NCBI RefSeq assembly: GCF_009734445.1
Contig: NZ_CP046457.1
Location: 248,001 to 312,000, forward strand
Direction of reading: 5' to 3'
Length of the DNA stretch: 64,000 nt
Origin: Candidatus Syntrophocurvum alkaliphilum
GTDB taxonomy: Bacteria; Bacillota; Syntrophomonadia; Syntrophomonadales; Syntrophomonadaceae
A program made the translations under genes and the position numbers. The notes below the pieces were generated by a model. That model was given only the letters and a program-made list of their open reading frames with translations, made no database searches and was not told the DNA's origin. Position 1 is the first letter of the stretch. Each line of letters begins with the position of its first letter. Shown here piece by piece: positions 1 through 8,858 of this stretch.

Positions 1-597
1 GTCGGTGAGGACTATGGTATTAGAGGAGATATAGCATTTTTCCAAGCAGCACATGAAACAGGTTGGTGGAGGTTCGGAGGAGATGCCATTGTAGATCAAA
101 ATAATTATTGTGGTTTAGGGACCACTGGTAGTGTAAAAACTGAAGAAGATATTGACATTAGGGGAGCGGATCCAAATCGAGTATGGTATAAACCTGATAC
201 TAAACATGGAGCATTTTTTGATAAACCTGTTACTGGTGTAGAGGCTCAAATGCAACATTTATTTGCGTATGCTTCAACCAAATCTTTACCCTCAGATAAA
301 GAGCTTGTAAGCCCGCGTTTTAGATTAGTTAATCGAGGAAGTGCTCCTAATTGGATAGATTTAGGAGGTAAATGGGCATTCCCGGGTTATTCAAGAACTA
401 GTTATTCTAGTTTAGAAGAAGCTATGAGTGCTAATGATACATATGGTCATACTATATTGAAGCATTATATGAAAATACCGGATCTTACTAAAGCTGTAAA
501 AGAATTAACACTGGAACAGAGGATTGAACAGTTAGAAAAAGAAAACCAAGAGCTTAAATTGGAAAATGAAAGATTAAGAGGCCTACTCTATAAATAA
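1..597 (+). CDS. Glucosaminidase-domain cell-wall hydrolase, 3' part
   Basis: The gene enters from the left edge and is open from base 1, so only the last 198 residues are visible. The part 'FFQAAHETGWW' followed by 'NNYCGLGTTG' matches the active-site region of endo-beta-N-acetylglucosaminidase (glucosaminidase, Flg_hydro/LytG-type) domains, which cleave the glycan strand of peptidoglycan outside the cell. After the domain comes a heptad-rich tail (about the last 35 visible residues, 'EQRIEQLEKENQELK') that should form a coiled coil, an unusual ending for this family that may mediate dimerisation. A strong terminator follows 12 bases after the stop. N-terminal signal and other domains lie outside the window. 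Family assignment is from motif likeness only. Confidence 0.72.
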   Translation, partial: VGEDYGIRGDIAFFQAAHETGWWRFGGDAIVDQNNYCGLGTTGSVKTEEDIDIRGADPNRVWYKPDTKHGAFFDKPVTGVEAQMQHLFAYASTKSLPSDKELVSPRFRLVNRGSAPNWIDLGGKWAFPGYSRTSYSSLEEAMSANDTYGHTILKHYMKIPDLTKAVKELTLEQRIEQLEKENQELKLENERLRGLLYK

Positions 598-605
598 ACC
601 AATAA

Positions 606-648
606 AAAAGCAGTCTAGAAGAAAACTATATCTAGACTGCTTTTTATA
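606..648. terminator. Bidirectional rho-independent terminator
   Basis: An 11-bp perfect stem (609-619 with 631-641, AGCAGTCTAGA) is flanked by an A-run on the left and a T-run on the right. It can therefore end both the hydrolase gene and the leftward LiaF-like gene that converges on it. Confidence 0.85.
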
Positions 649-679
649 TTGTCGAAAAAAGAGATGACAGACACCATAC

Positions 680-1564
680 TTAGTGGATAATATTTATTCT
701 TGATATTCCCGAACTTAATTCAATATAAATTTTCGATTCGGCTTTTTCATAATTACTTGATACCACATAATCTTCTTTTTCAAACCACTCTCCAGCCCAG
801 TTTTTTGTGGCAAGGGGGGCATTTACCTTTGCTTTAACACCTGCACTAGAAGGTACCTTGATATCAATATTGGATGCACCTGTATCTATAAATACGTTTG
901 ATTCGGTATTTTTTGCAGATAGCTTAATATCTAAATTAGTTGCTCCCGAATTAATATCTAGCTTATTTATAATAAGGTTACTTAGATCTAAATTTGCGTT
1001 TGAAGCTCCATTATTTAAAGTGATATCCCATGGGATGTTATCATAAAGGTTTAAGTTAAAAACATTCTTAACGTTATTAGCATATTTAAGCTTCATATAA
1101 ATTTTGGCTGTATCATTAATATAATCCTCATCTAATATGAAAGAACCTTGATGAGATATAATTCCAGATAATAGTTTACCCTCTGAAGAAGAAGCCATAT
1201 TTATAGTTCCTTGATCAAAATCAATAACTAATGATGATGTTTCAGCTTTTTTATCATGAGAAACAGCAAAACTTTCACTTTTAGTTGCTGGGTTTGTATA
1301 AAAATACCCTATAAATGATGAATTTGGATATGGAAAAAAATTAGCTGTTAGTGGTAATAAAATAACAACCATCCAAAGTATTATCTTGAGAACTATTTTT
1401 CTACTAAGTAAAATATTTAGGCCAATAATTATAAATAAAAGGGGCCAGTAGCTTATATAAAATGCAAGTATTGGCCAGTTTATAATATTAAATGTATTTA
1501 ATAAAAGCATGGTACCTATTACAACGAGAAGAATGCCTGCAAATAAACGATTATTGTTTTCCAT
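680..1564 (-). CDS. LiaF-like membrane protein with toastrack-type C-terminus
   Basis: A 294-residue membrane protein. Residues 1-75 hold three or four hydrophobic segments of the LiaF/DUF5668 transmembrane type ('FAGILLVVIGTMLLLN'). The remainder is a repetitive beta-strand region with alternating N/D/S-rich turns ('NNGASNANLDLSN', 'NSGATNLDIKLS', 'DTGASNIDIKVP'), as in the beta-helical 'toastrack'/DUF4097 and LiaF C-terminal domains that sense envelope stress. The start has a good site (AAAGGAA, 9 bases before ATG). It lies downstream of a PspC-domain gene on the same strand, a common envelope-stress pairing; a transposon-like repeat now separates them. Family is secure, exact signal unknown. 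Confidence 0.75.
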   Translation of the reverse strand: MENNNRLFAGILLVVIGTMLLLNTFNIINWPILAFYISYWPLLFIIIGLNILLSRKIVLKIILWMVVILLPLTANFFPYPNSSFIGYFYTNPATKSESFAVSHDKKAETSSLVIDFDQGTINMASSSEGKLLSGIISHQGSFILDEDYINDTAKIYMKLKYANNVKNVFNLNLYDNIPWDITLNNGASNANLDLSNLIINKLDINSGATNLDIKLSAKNTESNVFIDTGASNIDIKVPSSAGVKAKVNAPLATKNWAGEWFEKEDYVVSSNYEKAESKIYIELSSGISRINIIH

Positions 1565-1597
1565 AAAAAATGTTCCTTTCTAGAAGAATAAGTAGTT

Positions 1598-1829
1598 GAT
1601 TCTGCTGCAAAAAGTAACTACAAAAAACATAAGACTGAGCAAACATGTTTATCTAAGTTCTTAAGTAGCAAGGTGTGGTGAAATGATCACGTCTAAGTGT
1701 AAATAAAATAAAAATCATTTTAGATAATAAGTGCTAAGCTAAAATGGAGGTAAAGACCGATGAGTGGCGTGATAAACAAGTTAGCTCAGCCGATTCCATA
1801 GTCTAAATTTAGCTTTTCACAGTAAAACC
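1598..1829 (+). mobile_element. MITE-like element A, copy 1 (full length)
   Basis: About 232 bp with terminal inverted repeats (left end GATTCTGCTGCAAAAAG; right end degenerated to TTTTCACAGTAAAACC). It is flanked by a 7-bp direct repeat, AGTAGTT, at 1591-1597 and 1830-1836, which reads as a target-site duplication. The right duplication covers the stop codon of the PspC gene, so the insertion hit the exact 3' end of that gene. No coding content. Confidence 0.8.
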
Positions 1830-1834
1830 AGTAG

Positions 1835-2230
1835 TTACTTTCGTGCATTAACTATAATATAAATACCAAGTACAACGATTATAATAGGCCATAACTTAGC
1901 TAAAGATATATAATAAAAACTGTTTAAAAGAAAAAGAACACCAATAAGAATTAAAGCTATGCCCATAAATTTTGTTGCATTATTATTGGTATCGACATTA
2001 CTAGTATCAATATTATTAGCAGTTTGATTTGCTATATCTTCATAAGGGGAAATAGGTACAATAATCCAAGCAATCAAGTAAAAAAGCAAACCTAATCCCG
2101 CAGGGGCTAAAATAATCAAAACACAAATAAGTCTAACTAGTGTTACATCAACTTCAAAATATTCAGCTAAACCACCACAAACGCCCCCAAATATTTTTTG
2201 ACTTGAAGAACGATACAATTTCTTTTGCAT
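1835..2230 (-). CDS. PspC-domain protein
   Basis: A 131-residue protein starting at the ATG at 2230, chosen because GGGAGGAG lies just upstream; a longer reading frame upstream has no such site. Residues 1-60 are a PspC domain ('[17 protein letters not shown]', then a hydrophobic segment rich in L, A and G), followed by an N/D/T-rich linker and a LiaI/LiaF-type pair of hydrophobic segments near the C-terminus. PspC proteins sit in the cytoplasmic membrane and act in envelope-stress sensing. It is probably co-transcribed with the LiaF-like gene to its left. The stop codon is overlapped by the target duplication of a MITE-like element. Confidence 0.85.
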   Translation of the reverse strand: MQKKLYRSSSQKIFGGVCGGLAEYFEVDVTLVRLICVLIILAPAGLGLLFYLIAWIIVPISPYEDIANQTANNIDTSNVDTNNNATKFMGIALILIGVLFLLNSFYYISLAKLWPIIIVVLGIYIIVNARK

Positions 2231-2431
2231 ATATATAAACTCCTCCCTGCGTTTTTTTAAGTATAACACCCTGAAATATAATAATGGTAAGGTAAACTTT
2301 AATTAATATGTTTATTATTATGCATTGAGTGAAGAATTAGTTAATTATATTAGAAGAATTGCTTGAAATGATAATTCTTCTAAAAAGATGGGTTTAACAA
2401 AGAAATAAATAATTAGAATTAGGCTTATAAC

Positions 2432-4144
2432 TTAATTACTAATATTATTTTTCAACAATTGTAGCATAGCATATAATTTGAAAAGAGTTGTAGTTGAATG
2501 GTTGCTATAGGGCTTTTCTGAATAATGTTCTAATTTATCTATATGTTTTTTAAAATCTTCAAGAAGATTTTGATCGGTATATTTATACTCACTTAATAAC
2601 TTATAAATATCTTTTTGCTTCTTTATTAAATTTGGAAAGTAGTTAAAATCTTCATGTACTAACTTTATTTCATGACTAACCTGTAGTTTAGATTCGATAA
2701 AATTTAAGTAAATATGTACTGTATCAGGTAATTCGTTTTTAGAATGAATGAAATCTAAGACAATATCTTGGCCACTAAATCTTTGTTGTGAAAAATAGCT
2801 TTCATCTTCTTCCTCTACTTCATAAATTCTAAATTTGACTTCATCAGAGTAAGGAGATAAATTATATGAACTTGTTTTATCAAGAGATATAATTTTGTAG
2901 CTTTGGTTAAAATCAAGCTCTATATTCTTAGTATCAAAAGGTATTTTTTCCAGAGATGAATTCTCATTTTCTAAATCATAAGATTCTATATAGAAATTAA
3001 AGGGATAAATACTCTTAATGTTTGAAAAATCATAATCTTTATTCTTATATGCACATAACCCTTTTAATACATTAAACTCTGGTTCTTCTGGTATTACTAT
3101 AAATACATCTTGAAAAGTATCTTGTATTAGCTCTTTTACACCAGAAGCGAGTGATCCACCTCCAACTAATAATACATAATCAAAATCGAATTTATTATCA
3201 TCAACTAATCCTAGATGTCGTGCTTTATGTAGAACACGATTATTTAGGTAATTCTCTAACCGGTTATATATTTTTTCAAGACTATTTAGGTATTGATTTT
3301 TATCAACAAACATAACTAGTGAATTATGATCATAAAAATCCGCTTCATTCAGGTAGAATTCTTCATTTGCAGTAAAATCAATTTTTAATTTTTCAGCAGT
3401 TCTTAACATACGATTAAGAATATAGCTTTGTTTAGGGTTTTTTATTTTTTCTGTGACGATTTCTTCTGGTATAACTTTTCCTGTTTGTATTGTATAAGCA
3501 GGAAATAAAATATTTCTTAATATTCCGCGATCTATCTCTGAACCACTAAAAGCATCATGGCCAGCTTGAAATTGAGTTTCTAAAACAACTTGATTATTAT
3601 CTGCGGCCACTGTTAGAAAACTAAAGTCACTTGTACCACCACCAATATCAATGCTTAAAATATCTCCAGAAAGGGGTAGGTTTGTAGAATGGTTATAACC
3701 TATAAGAGCTGCTATTGGTTCGGGTATTAAATAAACATCGTTTATGTTAAAGGCTTTTCTGATACTATGAAGCAATATATGTCTAGCATTTAATCCAAAA
3801 TAATTAGGAATTGATATACTAATAGATTGAATAGTTGCTCCTAAGGGATGTATGTATGTATTATTTAAATATACAAAAAACTTATAAATAATAGACTTTA
3901 AATTATAATTACCAAGCCTAAAATTAAGATTTCTTTTTAACTCTAACTTAAAGTATTGAGCTGTTATTGCATTTGGTTCATTTAAGCGTAAAGCAACATC
4001 ACCAAAATATAGTTTGTCTTGAATAGGTATATAAGAAACAACGCTAGGTATTGAATTGCCTTCACCTAATATATTAACTATTTTACCTTCTTCAAAATAA
4101 CCTAATTTAGTATAAGAAGTACCAAAGTCAATTCCTAAATGCAT
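2432..4144 (-). CDS. Hsp70/DnaK-like ATPase of a four-gene cassette
   Basis: A 570-residue member of the Hsp70/actin ATPase fold. Phosphate-1 loop 'IDFGTSYTKLGYF' is at 5-17, the 'PEPIAALIGY' helix at 141-150, phosphate-2 'IDIGGGTSDF' at 165-174 and the adenosine motif 'VLLVGGGSLASG' at 324-335. After about residue 370 the sequence no longer looks like a DnaK substrate-binding domain: it is a short beta-rich stretch (390-490) and a charged helical tail (500-570) without the DnaK C-terminal EEVD-like end. It is the last gene of a leftward operon with three unrecognised proteins (stops/starts at 4198, 5775, 7250). The ATPase call is firm. The role is unknown; a dedicated chaperone or switch for the neighbouring proteins is inference. 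Confidence 0.8.
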   Translation of the reverse strand: MHLGIDFGTSYTKLGYFEEGKIVNILGEGNSIPSVVSYIPIQDKLYFGDVALRLNEPNAITAQYFKLELKRNLNFRLGNYNLKSIIYKFFVYLNNTYIHPLGATIQSISISIPNYFGLNARHILLHSIRKAFNINDVYLIPEPIAALIGYNHSTNLPLSGDILSIDIGGGTSDFSFLTVAADNNQVVLETQFQAGHDAFSGSEIDRGILRNILFPAYTIQTGKVIPEEIVTEKIKNPKQSYILNRMLRTAEKLKIDFTANEEFYLNEADFYDHNSLVMFVDKNQYLNSLEKIYNRLENYLNNRVLHKARHLGLVDDNKFDFDYVLLVGGGSLASGVKELIQDTFQDVFIVIPEEPEFNVLKGLCAYKNKDYDFSNIKSIYPFNFYIESYDLENENSSLEKIPFDTKNIELDFNQSYKIISLDKTSSYNLSPYSDEVKFRIYEVEEEDESYFSQQRFSGQDIVLDFIHSKNELPDTVHIYLNFIESKLQVSHEIKLVHEDFNYFPNLIKKQKDIYKLLSEYKYTDQNLLEDFKKHIDKLEHYSEKPYSNHSTTTLFKLYAMLQLLKNNISN

Positions 4145-4197
4145 TTATATAGCTCCTTATAACGCTTTGTTTTGATAATATATAATTTATATAGTTG

Positions 4198-5775
4198 TTA
4201 AGCACTAACAACTATATAAGGAACTTCTTCTTCTATATTCTCATCTACTGTAATAATAAAAATGTCTCCTTCTTCATGCAAAACAGTATTAGGTTTTACA
4301 TTAGGAGATATTTTTGTTTCAATTCGTGCTTTATCCAATAGATATAAATAGTCACTTGGAAATTCTTTATCTTTTTCTATTTGTATTCTTTCTACTCGAA
4401 TATTAATATCTTTCCAAGTACGATTAATATTCCTTGGGGCTAACAGCCTTTCTAAGTCCCCTCTGATATTAGATAAGGTATTTAAATATACATTAAGGAT
4501 ATTAATAATATTTAAAAATTGATTAGTAACATTAGTAGAGTGGTTAACTTTTTCTTTTAGTAAATTTAATTTCGTTTCTAACAATGAAAGTTCCATATTT
4601 ACTTTTATTGTTGCTGATGAAATGATTCCAAATGATTTTAACACTGGGTTATTACTAATCATATTAAAAAATTCAGTTACATCACTAAGTTCATCTATAG
4701 TGTGTTTGGTAAAAAAATCTAGATCGGGTTCACTTGAATCAGATAAATCATTTATTATATTTTTAATTTTATCCGATGTCTTAGTGTTTTTTGATTGTAA
4801 TTTTGAAATCATAGCAAAATCTAATTGAATAACTTGGGATATGTTATCTAATAAGAACTTTTTTTCATTTGTTTCATAAACAACTGTTTTTTCAATTAGC
4901 TTAACAAAAGAAACTAGCCAATCCTCAAATTCTTGGGATATTTTAATTACTTTATCTTTATCCTTGACTTTAATATACATGGTTAATAACTCTAAGTACA
5001 TTAAAAACTGATTTTTTAGGTGATGCTCATAAAAAATTTGTAAATTAGCAGGGGTTTTTTCTTTTAATAAGTTTAAGGTGTTTTCTTTAAGCTCACTAAT
5101 AATTAATGAAGCATTGTCAATAAAATTATCATTTAAAACTTGTATTTTAACTAATAGCTTAATGTTATATTGTAGGTTAATTAGAAGTTTATTAATAGTT
5201 TCTGCTTGCTTAGAGTCACTCATATCTATTATATTAAACAGCTTGACAGCTGACACATGACCCGGATATTTATTTAAAATATTAATCAAATCTTTATCTT
5301 TATGGAATTCATTAACTAGCTTTATTAAATTATCTAGCTCGATTAAACTGTCTTCTACTTTTTTAAGTGCATATAATAATTCATATGTACGTTTATCCTG
5401 TTCGCGAATAATTTTAAGCAAATGACTATTTACACTTTCATAAGACTCAGACAACACAGACGTAATTGATTTAAGTTGGTTATATAATTTAGCATAACGT
5501 TTAATATTTGCCATAATATCTTTTTTAATCATATCTTCTTGGCGACTAATGCCATATAAAGTAGATATATCTTTTTCGATTTGTTTTTTATAAAACGGAA
5601 AAAATTCTTCATGAAAACTTTTATAGTAGAATGTGTTAATTTCATATATGTAATTATCTATATCTGAATTAGTTAATGAATTAGTTATTTTAGCCTCAAT
5701 TTCATTACTAAGCTTTTCTATAAAAATGTTTAGATTTTCTATATAATTTTTATTATCTTTTAAATTAGTGTTCAT
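4198..5775 (-). CDS. Unknown helical protein of the Hsp70-like cassette
   Basis: A 525-residue protein I do not recognise. It is almost wholly alpha-helical by composition, with long Leu/Ile/Lys/Glu/Asn-rich stretches (residues about 1-420) consistent with helical bundles or coiled coils, and no signal peptide, membrane segment, cysteine cluster or nucleotide-binding motif. Only the last 45 residues look beta-rich ('EGDIFIITVDENIEEEVPY'). Its ATG overlaps the stop of the upstream gene by one base (TAATG), so translation is probably coupled. The Hsp70-like gene follows after 53 bases. A GrpE-like or client/adaptor role for the ATPase is possible on context only. Confidence 0.6.
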   Translation of the reverse strand: MNTNLKDNKNYIENLNIFIEKLSNEIEAKITNSLTNSDIDNYIYEINTFYYKSFHEEFFPFYKKQIEKDISTLYGISRQEDMIKKDIMANIKRYAKLYNQLKSITSVLSESYESVNSHLLKIIREQDKRTYELLYALKKVEDSLIELDNLIKLVNEFHKDKDLINILNKYPGHVSAVKLFNIIDMSDSKQAETINKLLINLQYNIKLLVKIQVLNDNFIDNASLIISELKENTLNLLKEKTPANLQIFYEHHLKNQFLMYLELLTMYIKVKDKDKVIKISQEFEDWLVSFVKLIEKTVVYETNEKKFLLDNISQVIQLDFAMISKLQSKNTKTSDKIKNIINDLSDSSEPDLDFFTKHTIDELSDVTEFFNMISNNPVLKSFGIISSATIKVNMELSLLETKLNLLKEKVNHSTNVTNQFLNIINILNVYLNTLSNIRGDLERLLAPRNINRTWKDINIRVERIQIEKDKEFPSDYLYLLDKARIETKISPNVKPNTVLHEEGDIFIITVDENIEEEVPYIVVSA

Positions 5776-7238
5776 TATATTGCCCCCATCAACTTTGCTA
5801 GTACTAGTTCTAGTTTTGCGTTAGCATCTTTTTTAAGAAACAATTTAGGTTTTAATTTAAACTCAGAGAATAAGTCATTCATATTTTTCATGTTAGAAAC
5901 TAAAAATTCTGTTTCTTTGCGCAAATTATCGTCATCTTGTATTGCTAATTGATCTAAAATTTCTTTGTGTAAAAATAAGTTGCAAGGTATCCATTTCCAT
6001 AATTGATAGTAATTTTTCAAAAGACTAGAAGCTAAATAAGGGTCACTGATATTCTCTTGTTGAATTATTAATCTTAATAATTCAAAAATTACAAAAGCTT
6101 CATTTGGTAACGAGTATATCCTTTGTTCTCCTATATTTTTTAGCTGGAATAAAATATTATTATTTGGTTCATTAATATAAATATTATATAGTTCTACAAA
6201 ATCATCATGAGGTCTATAGCTATATATTTTGTTTATAATTTCTAAAAACTCATAAGATGCGAATTTGTTTATTTCATATAAATTTGTTCTTACTCTTTCA
6301 TAAATTAATAAGTAATGCAATGAAGCAGGATCTGGTGAAAACTTCTCAAACAACTTCTTATAAATCATCTGGGCATTATTGTAAGGAGAGGTAGAGCTAG
6401 CTAAAAGAGTGTAAGTGGGAACTACTTTGCGTAATAGTTTATTCATATTTTTGTATACGGTTTCTTCGTCAATAAGGTTTACTAAACGATTCTTATTACT
6501 AAAGTCTTCATATAGTTCTAACAAAGTAGCAAGAGAATCTTCTATAAGACCAACCATAAAAATATTATCACAAGCATTTAAAAGTGTGTTTACTCTTTCA
6601 GGACCATAGGGGTCTTGAAAGTTAGACACTGAACTAGAGGTTACTAAATTAATTGCACTAGAAACAAGTTCTGATTTTTTTCCAAAAGGTGTATCTTCAA
6701 ATATAGGGAGATCGTTAAGTTCAAGCAAACCATAATGATTGCTTTTAGATTGGTTAATAATATACGATTCTCGTTCTTTTAATAAGTTTTTAAAGTTTTG
6801 ATTTCCGGTTCGGGATAGTAGATAAGTGCAATTATTAATATCTAATACATTAACAATCTTAGTAAAGCTACTCAAATATTTATCTTGATAAATATTAATT
6901 AAGAAATTAAGATCCTTACCTTGTGGATTTGTTTTTATTATATGATAAGGAATAAATTCTAAAAATTCTTTGATAATAAAAGGGGTTTTTTGTAACCATT
7001 TAACTGTTATTAAATTATTCATATTATTGTATAAAATTTTATAAAAGATCTCTTTTTTATGAGAATAATAAAGAGATCTTTTTAATAGCTCAATTGTTTC
7101 TTCATTTTCAATAACTATATTATTAGGCTGTATATTAGAATTTCGGAGTTTGAGGCGAATATCAAGTTCTTTTTCCCAGATTTCAAAAAGGTTGTCCGAT
7201 TGAAGAGAGTGTTGAAACTCGGCAAGTATTTTATCCAC
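5775..7238 (-). CDS. Unknown helical-repeat-like protein of the Hsp70-like cassette
   Basis: A 487-residue protein with no family I recognise. It starts at a GTG with TAGGAGAA upstream, 11 bases after the preceding gene's stop. Composition is helical throughout, with repeated short Leu/Tyr-rich helices ('LASSLLKNYYQLWKWIP', 'LHYLLIYERVRTNLYE') that resemble degenerate TPR or HEAT repeats, although I cannot define a repeat period by eye. No signal peptide, membrane span or metal motif is seen. Likely cytoplasmic. The tight spacing on both sides makes it a core member of the four-gene unit. Confidence 0.6.
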   Translation of the reverse strand: MDKILAEFQHSLQSDNLFEIWEKELDIRLKLRNSNIQPNNIVIENEETIELLKRSLYYSHKKEIFYKILYNNMNNLITVKWLQKTPFIIKEFLEFIPYHIIKTNPQGKDLNFLINIYQDKYLSSFTKIVNVLDINNCTYLLSRTGNQNFKNLLKERESYIINQSKSNHYGLLELNDLPIFEDTPFGKKSELVSSAINLVTSSSVSNFQDPYGPERVNTLLNACDNIFMVGLIEDSLATLLELYEDFSNKNRLVNLIDEETVYKNMNKLLRKVVPTYTLLASSTSPYNNAQMIYKKLFEKFSPDPASLHYLLIYERVRTNLYEINKFASYEFLEIINKIYSYRPHDDFVELYNIYINEPNNNILFQLKNIGEQRIYSLPNEAFVIFELLRLIIQQENISDPYLASSLLKNYYQLWKWIPCNLFLHKEILDQLAIQDDDNLRKETEFLVSNMKNMNDLFSEFKLKPKLFLKKDANAKLELVLAKLMGAI

Positions 7239-7249
7239 AATAGATTCTC

Positions 7250-7969
7250 CTAAAAAATATCTTTTGACTTAGTACTAGAATATAGAGTTCTATTAAGTAT
7301 TCTACAAGCGTTTTTTGCTTTAGACTCTTCTGCTTCAGTCAAGAATATATAATAGTAGATTGATTTCTGTTTGTTAGTAAAAATTCCTCCTAATAAATCG
7401 GGGCGGATGAATTCAACTCGATCATTTTTGGCTTTATTTTTTGTTAAATAACGAATACTTTGCAAACGGGTAACGAAAGAGTAACGCCCAATTCTTTCGA
7501 AGTGTGTTTTTAAACCTTGTTCTTTATAAGGGTTAGAATCTTCATATTTATAAACTATTTCTTCTAACCGTGGTCTAGGTATATCTTCAGTTAATGAAGG
7601 ATGAAATATATCCTTAAGTTGTTCTATTGTTTCATAGTTTATGCAACCACCAAATACTTTAATAATGTATTCGTGCATGTGAGTTGGGAATAAATCATAA
7701 GTTATTGAACCATTTGTTATTTTATTTACTAATTTAGGATTAAATAACAAATGATTTATTAAATCATCAAAACCACATGTGAACTCAGTTAAATAGATAT
7801 TATAATAATCATTTAAAATCTTACTATATTTAAAATAAAAAACTCTATAAGATTCAGGAGAGTTTTCTTTTAAGTCTTTAATATAATTCATTAATTGACT
7901 ATACTCTAAACTTGATAATTGAACATGTTTATTTATCTTTCTTAATAGACTTCGCAACAAAATCACCAC
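7250..7969 (-). CDS. Unknown protein, first gene of the Hsp70-like cassette
   Basis: A 239-residue basic, Tyr-rich protein that I cannot assign. It holds a conserved-looking central stretch ('FPTHMHEYIIKVFGGC') and a C-terminal part with mixed aromatic strands ('QKSIYYYIFLTEAEES'). The start is uncertain: the longest frame begins at GTG 7969, with further GTG and TTG codons in the next few positions and no strong binding site. The upstream gap (7970-8052) is short and AT-rich and would have to hold the promoter of the four-gene unit unless transcription comes from the small gene before it. No membrane or signal sequence. Confidence 0.55.
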   Translation of the reverse strand: MVILLRSLLRKINKHVQLSSLEYSQLMNYIKDLKENSPESYRVFYFKYSKILNDYYNIYLTEFTCGFDDLINHLLFNPKLVNKITNGSITYDLFPTHMHEYIIKVFGGCINYETIEQLKDIFHPSLTEDIPRPRLEEIVYKYEDSNPYKEQGLKTHFERIGRYSFVTRLQSIRYLTKNKAKNDRVEFIRPDLLGGIFTNKQKSIYYYIFLTEAEESKAKNACRILNRTLYSSTKSKDIF

Positions 7970-8052
7970 AAGGATTTTATTTTATTGTAACTTACTTATA
8001 AAAAGTTTTATAGGATAAATAAAAATGGTTAATTTGAGAAAAAGTATTAACA

Positions 8053-8250
8053 TTAATATAAACATTTTATATCTAGTATTAATTCATCTTCAAGATTAGA
8101 AAAAGAAATAATAGTTCCATCATCAAGCATAATAGATATATGTGTTTCAGTAAATTCAATAATTTGAGTTATAGATTTATTGACTATATGTTTAGCGATA
8201 AATTTATAGTCATCTATTAAAAAACTAGATATTTTATAGGTTTGTTTCAT
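8053..8250 (-). CDS. Small protein of unknown function
   Basis: A 65-residue protein, start set at ATG 8250 because GAGGTG lies six bases upstream (a GTG at 8259 overlaps that site). It looks like a single small beta domain ('ISIMLDDGTIISFSNLEDE'). Unrecognised. It is on the same strand as, and 83 bases upstream of, the four-gene Hsp70-like cassette, and may be its first gene. Confidence 0.5.
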   Translation of the reverse strand: MKQTYKISSFLIDDYKFIAKHIVNKSITQIIEFTETHISIMLDDGTIISFSNLEDELILDIKCLY

Positions 8251-8387
8251 ATTTTTCACCTCTATTTACAGTATAAAAAAATAATTAAAAGTGTTACTAA
8301 ATAGATTTGGGAAAATGAGTAAAATGTTGATTTAACCTAGAAAAATTTTAATGTTTTATTAAAATAGATATAAAGGGGTGTATTATA

Positions 8388-8771
8388 ATGAAAGTTAAAG
8401 ATGTTATGCAAACAAATGTTATTACTGTGGATGCGCGTAAATCAATAGATGGTGCATTATGTATCATGAATGAAAATAAAATAAGGAGACTTCCTGTATT
8501 AGAAAATGATAAGTTGGTCGGTTTAATTGTTCAACACGATATAGAAAAAGCAATAAGAAGACCTGGTATAATTCCTGAGACACCAGTTGAATGGGTTATG
8601 ACTAAAAATCCATGGGTAATTGGACCTGATGATGATGTAGTCGATGCTGCCATTCTACTAAAAGAAAAGAAAATAAGTGGTTTGCCAGTTATAGAATCAG
8701 ATCAGCTTGTAGGGATTATAAGTGATTTTGATATTCTTGAGTTATTTATAAAAATTATGCAGGAAAAATAG
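8388..8771 (+). CDS. CBS-pair protein
   Basis: A 127-residue protein made of two CBS domains and nothing else: CBS1 about 1-60 ('VKDVMQTNVITVDARKS'), CBS2 about 66-125 ('VMTKNPWVIGPDDDVVDAA'). Stand-alone CBS pairs bind adenine nucleotides (AMP, ATP, NAD or c-di-AMP, depending on the member) and regulate partner enzymes or transporters; the ligand cannot be told here. AAAGGGGTG precedes the ATG by seven bases. It is monocistronic: divergent from the small gene at 8053-8250 and closed by a terminator at 8805. Confidence 0.88.
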   Translation: MKVKDVMQTNVITVDARKSIDGALCIMNENKIRRLPVLENDKLVGLIVQHDIEKAIRRPGIIPETPVEWVMTKNPWVIGPDDDVVDAAILLKEKKISGLPVIESDQLVGIISDFDILELFIKIMQEK

Positions 8772-8804
8772 ATATTGTGGTATAACAATAGAATGAATCA
8801 AATT

Positions 8805-8838
8805 AAGCCATATAGGAATTATTATCCTCATGGCTTTT
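8805..8838 (+). terminator. Rho-independent terminator after the CBS gene
   Basis: The arms AAGCCATATAGGA and TCCTCATGGCTT pair around an AT loop and are followed directly by a run of T. Confidence 0.75.
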
Positions 8839-8858
8839 TTACTTAAAGGAGATAAACA

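Noticed and set aside
807-1046. Antisense reading frames opposite real genes (for example 807-1046, 14924-15289 and 59886-60293)
   Set aside because: They lie wholly within well-supported genes, lack ribosome binding sites and resemble no protein.
2432-4144. Normal DnaK chaperone
   Set aside because: No substrate-binding domain or C-terminal lid of DnaK, no dnaJ or grpE nearby, and only 570 residues.
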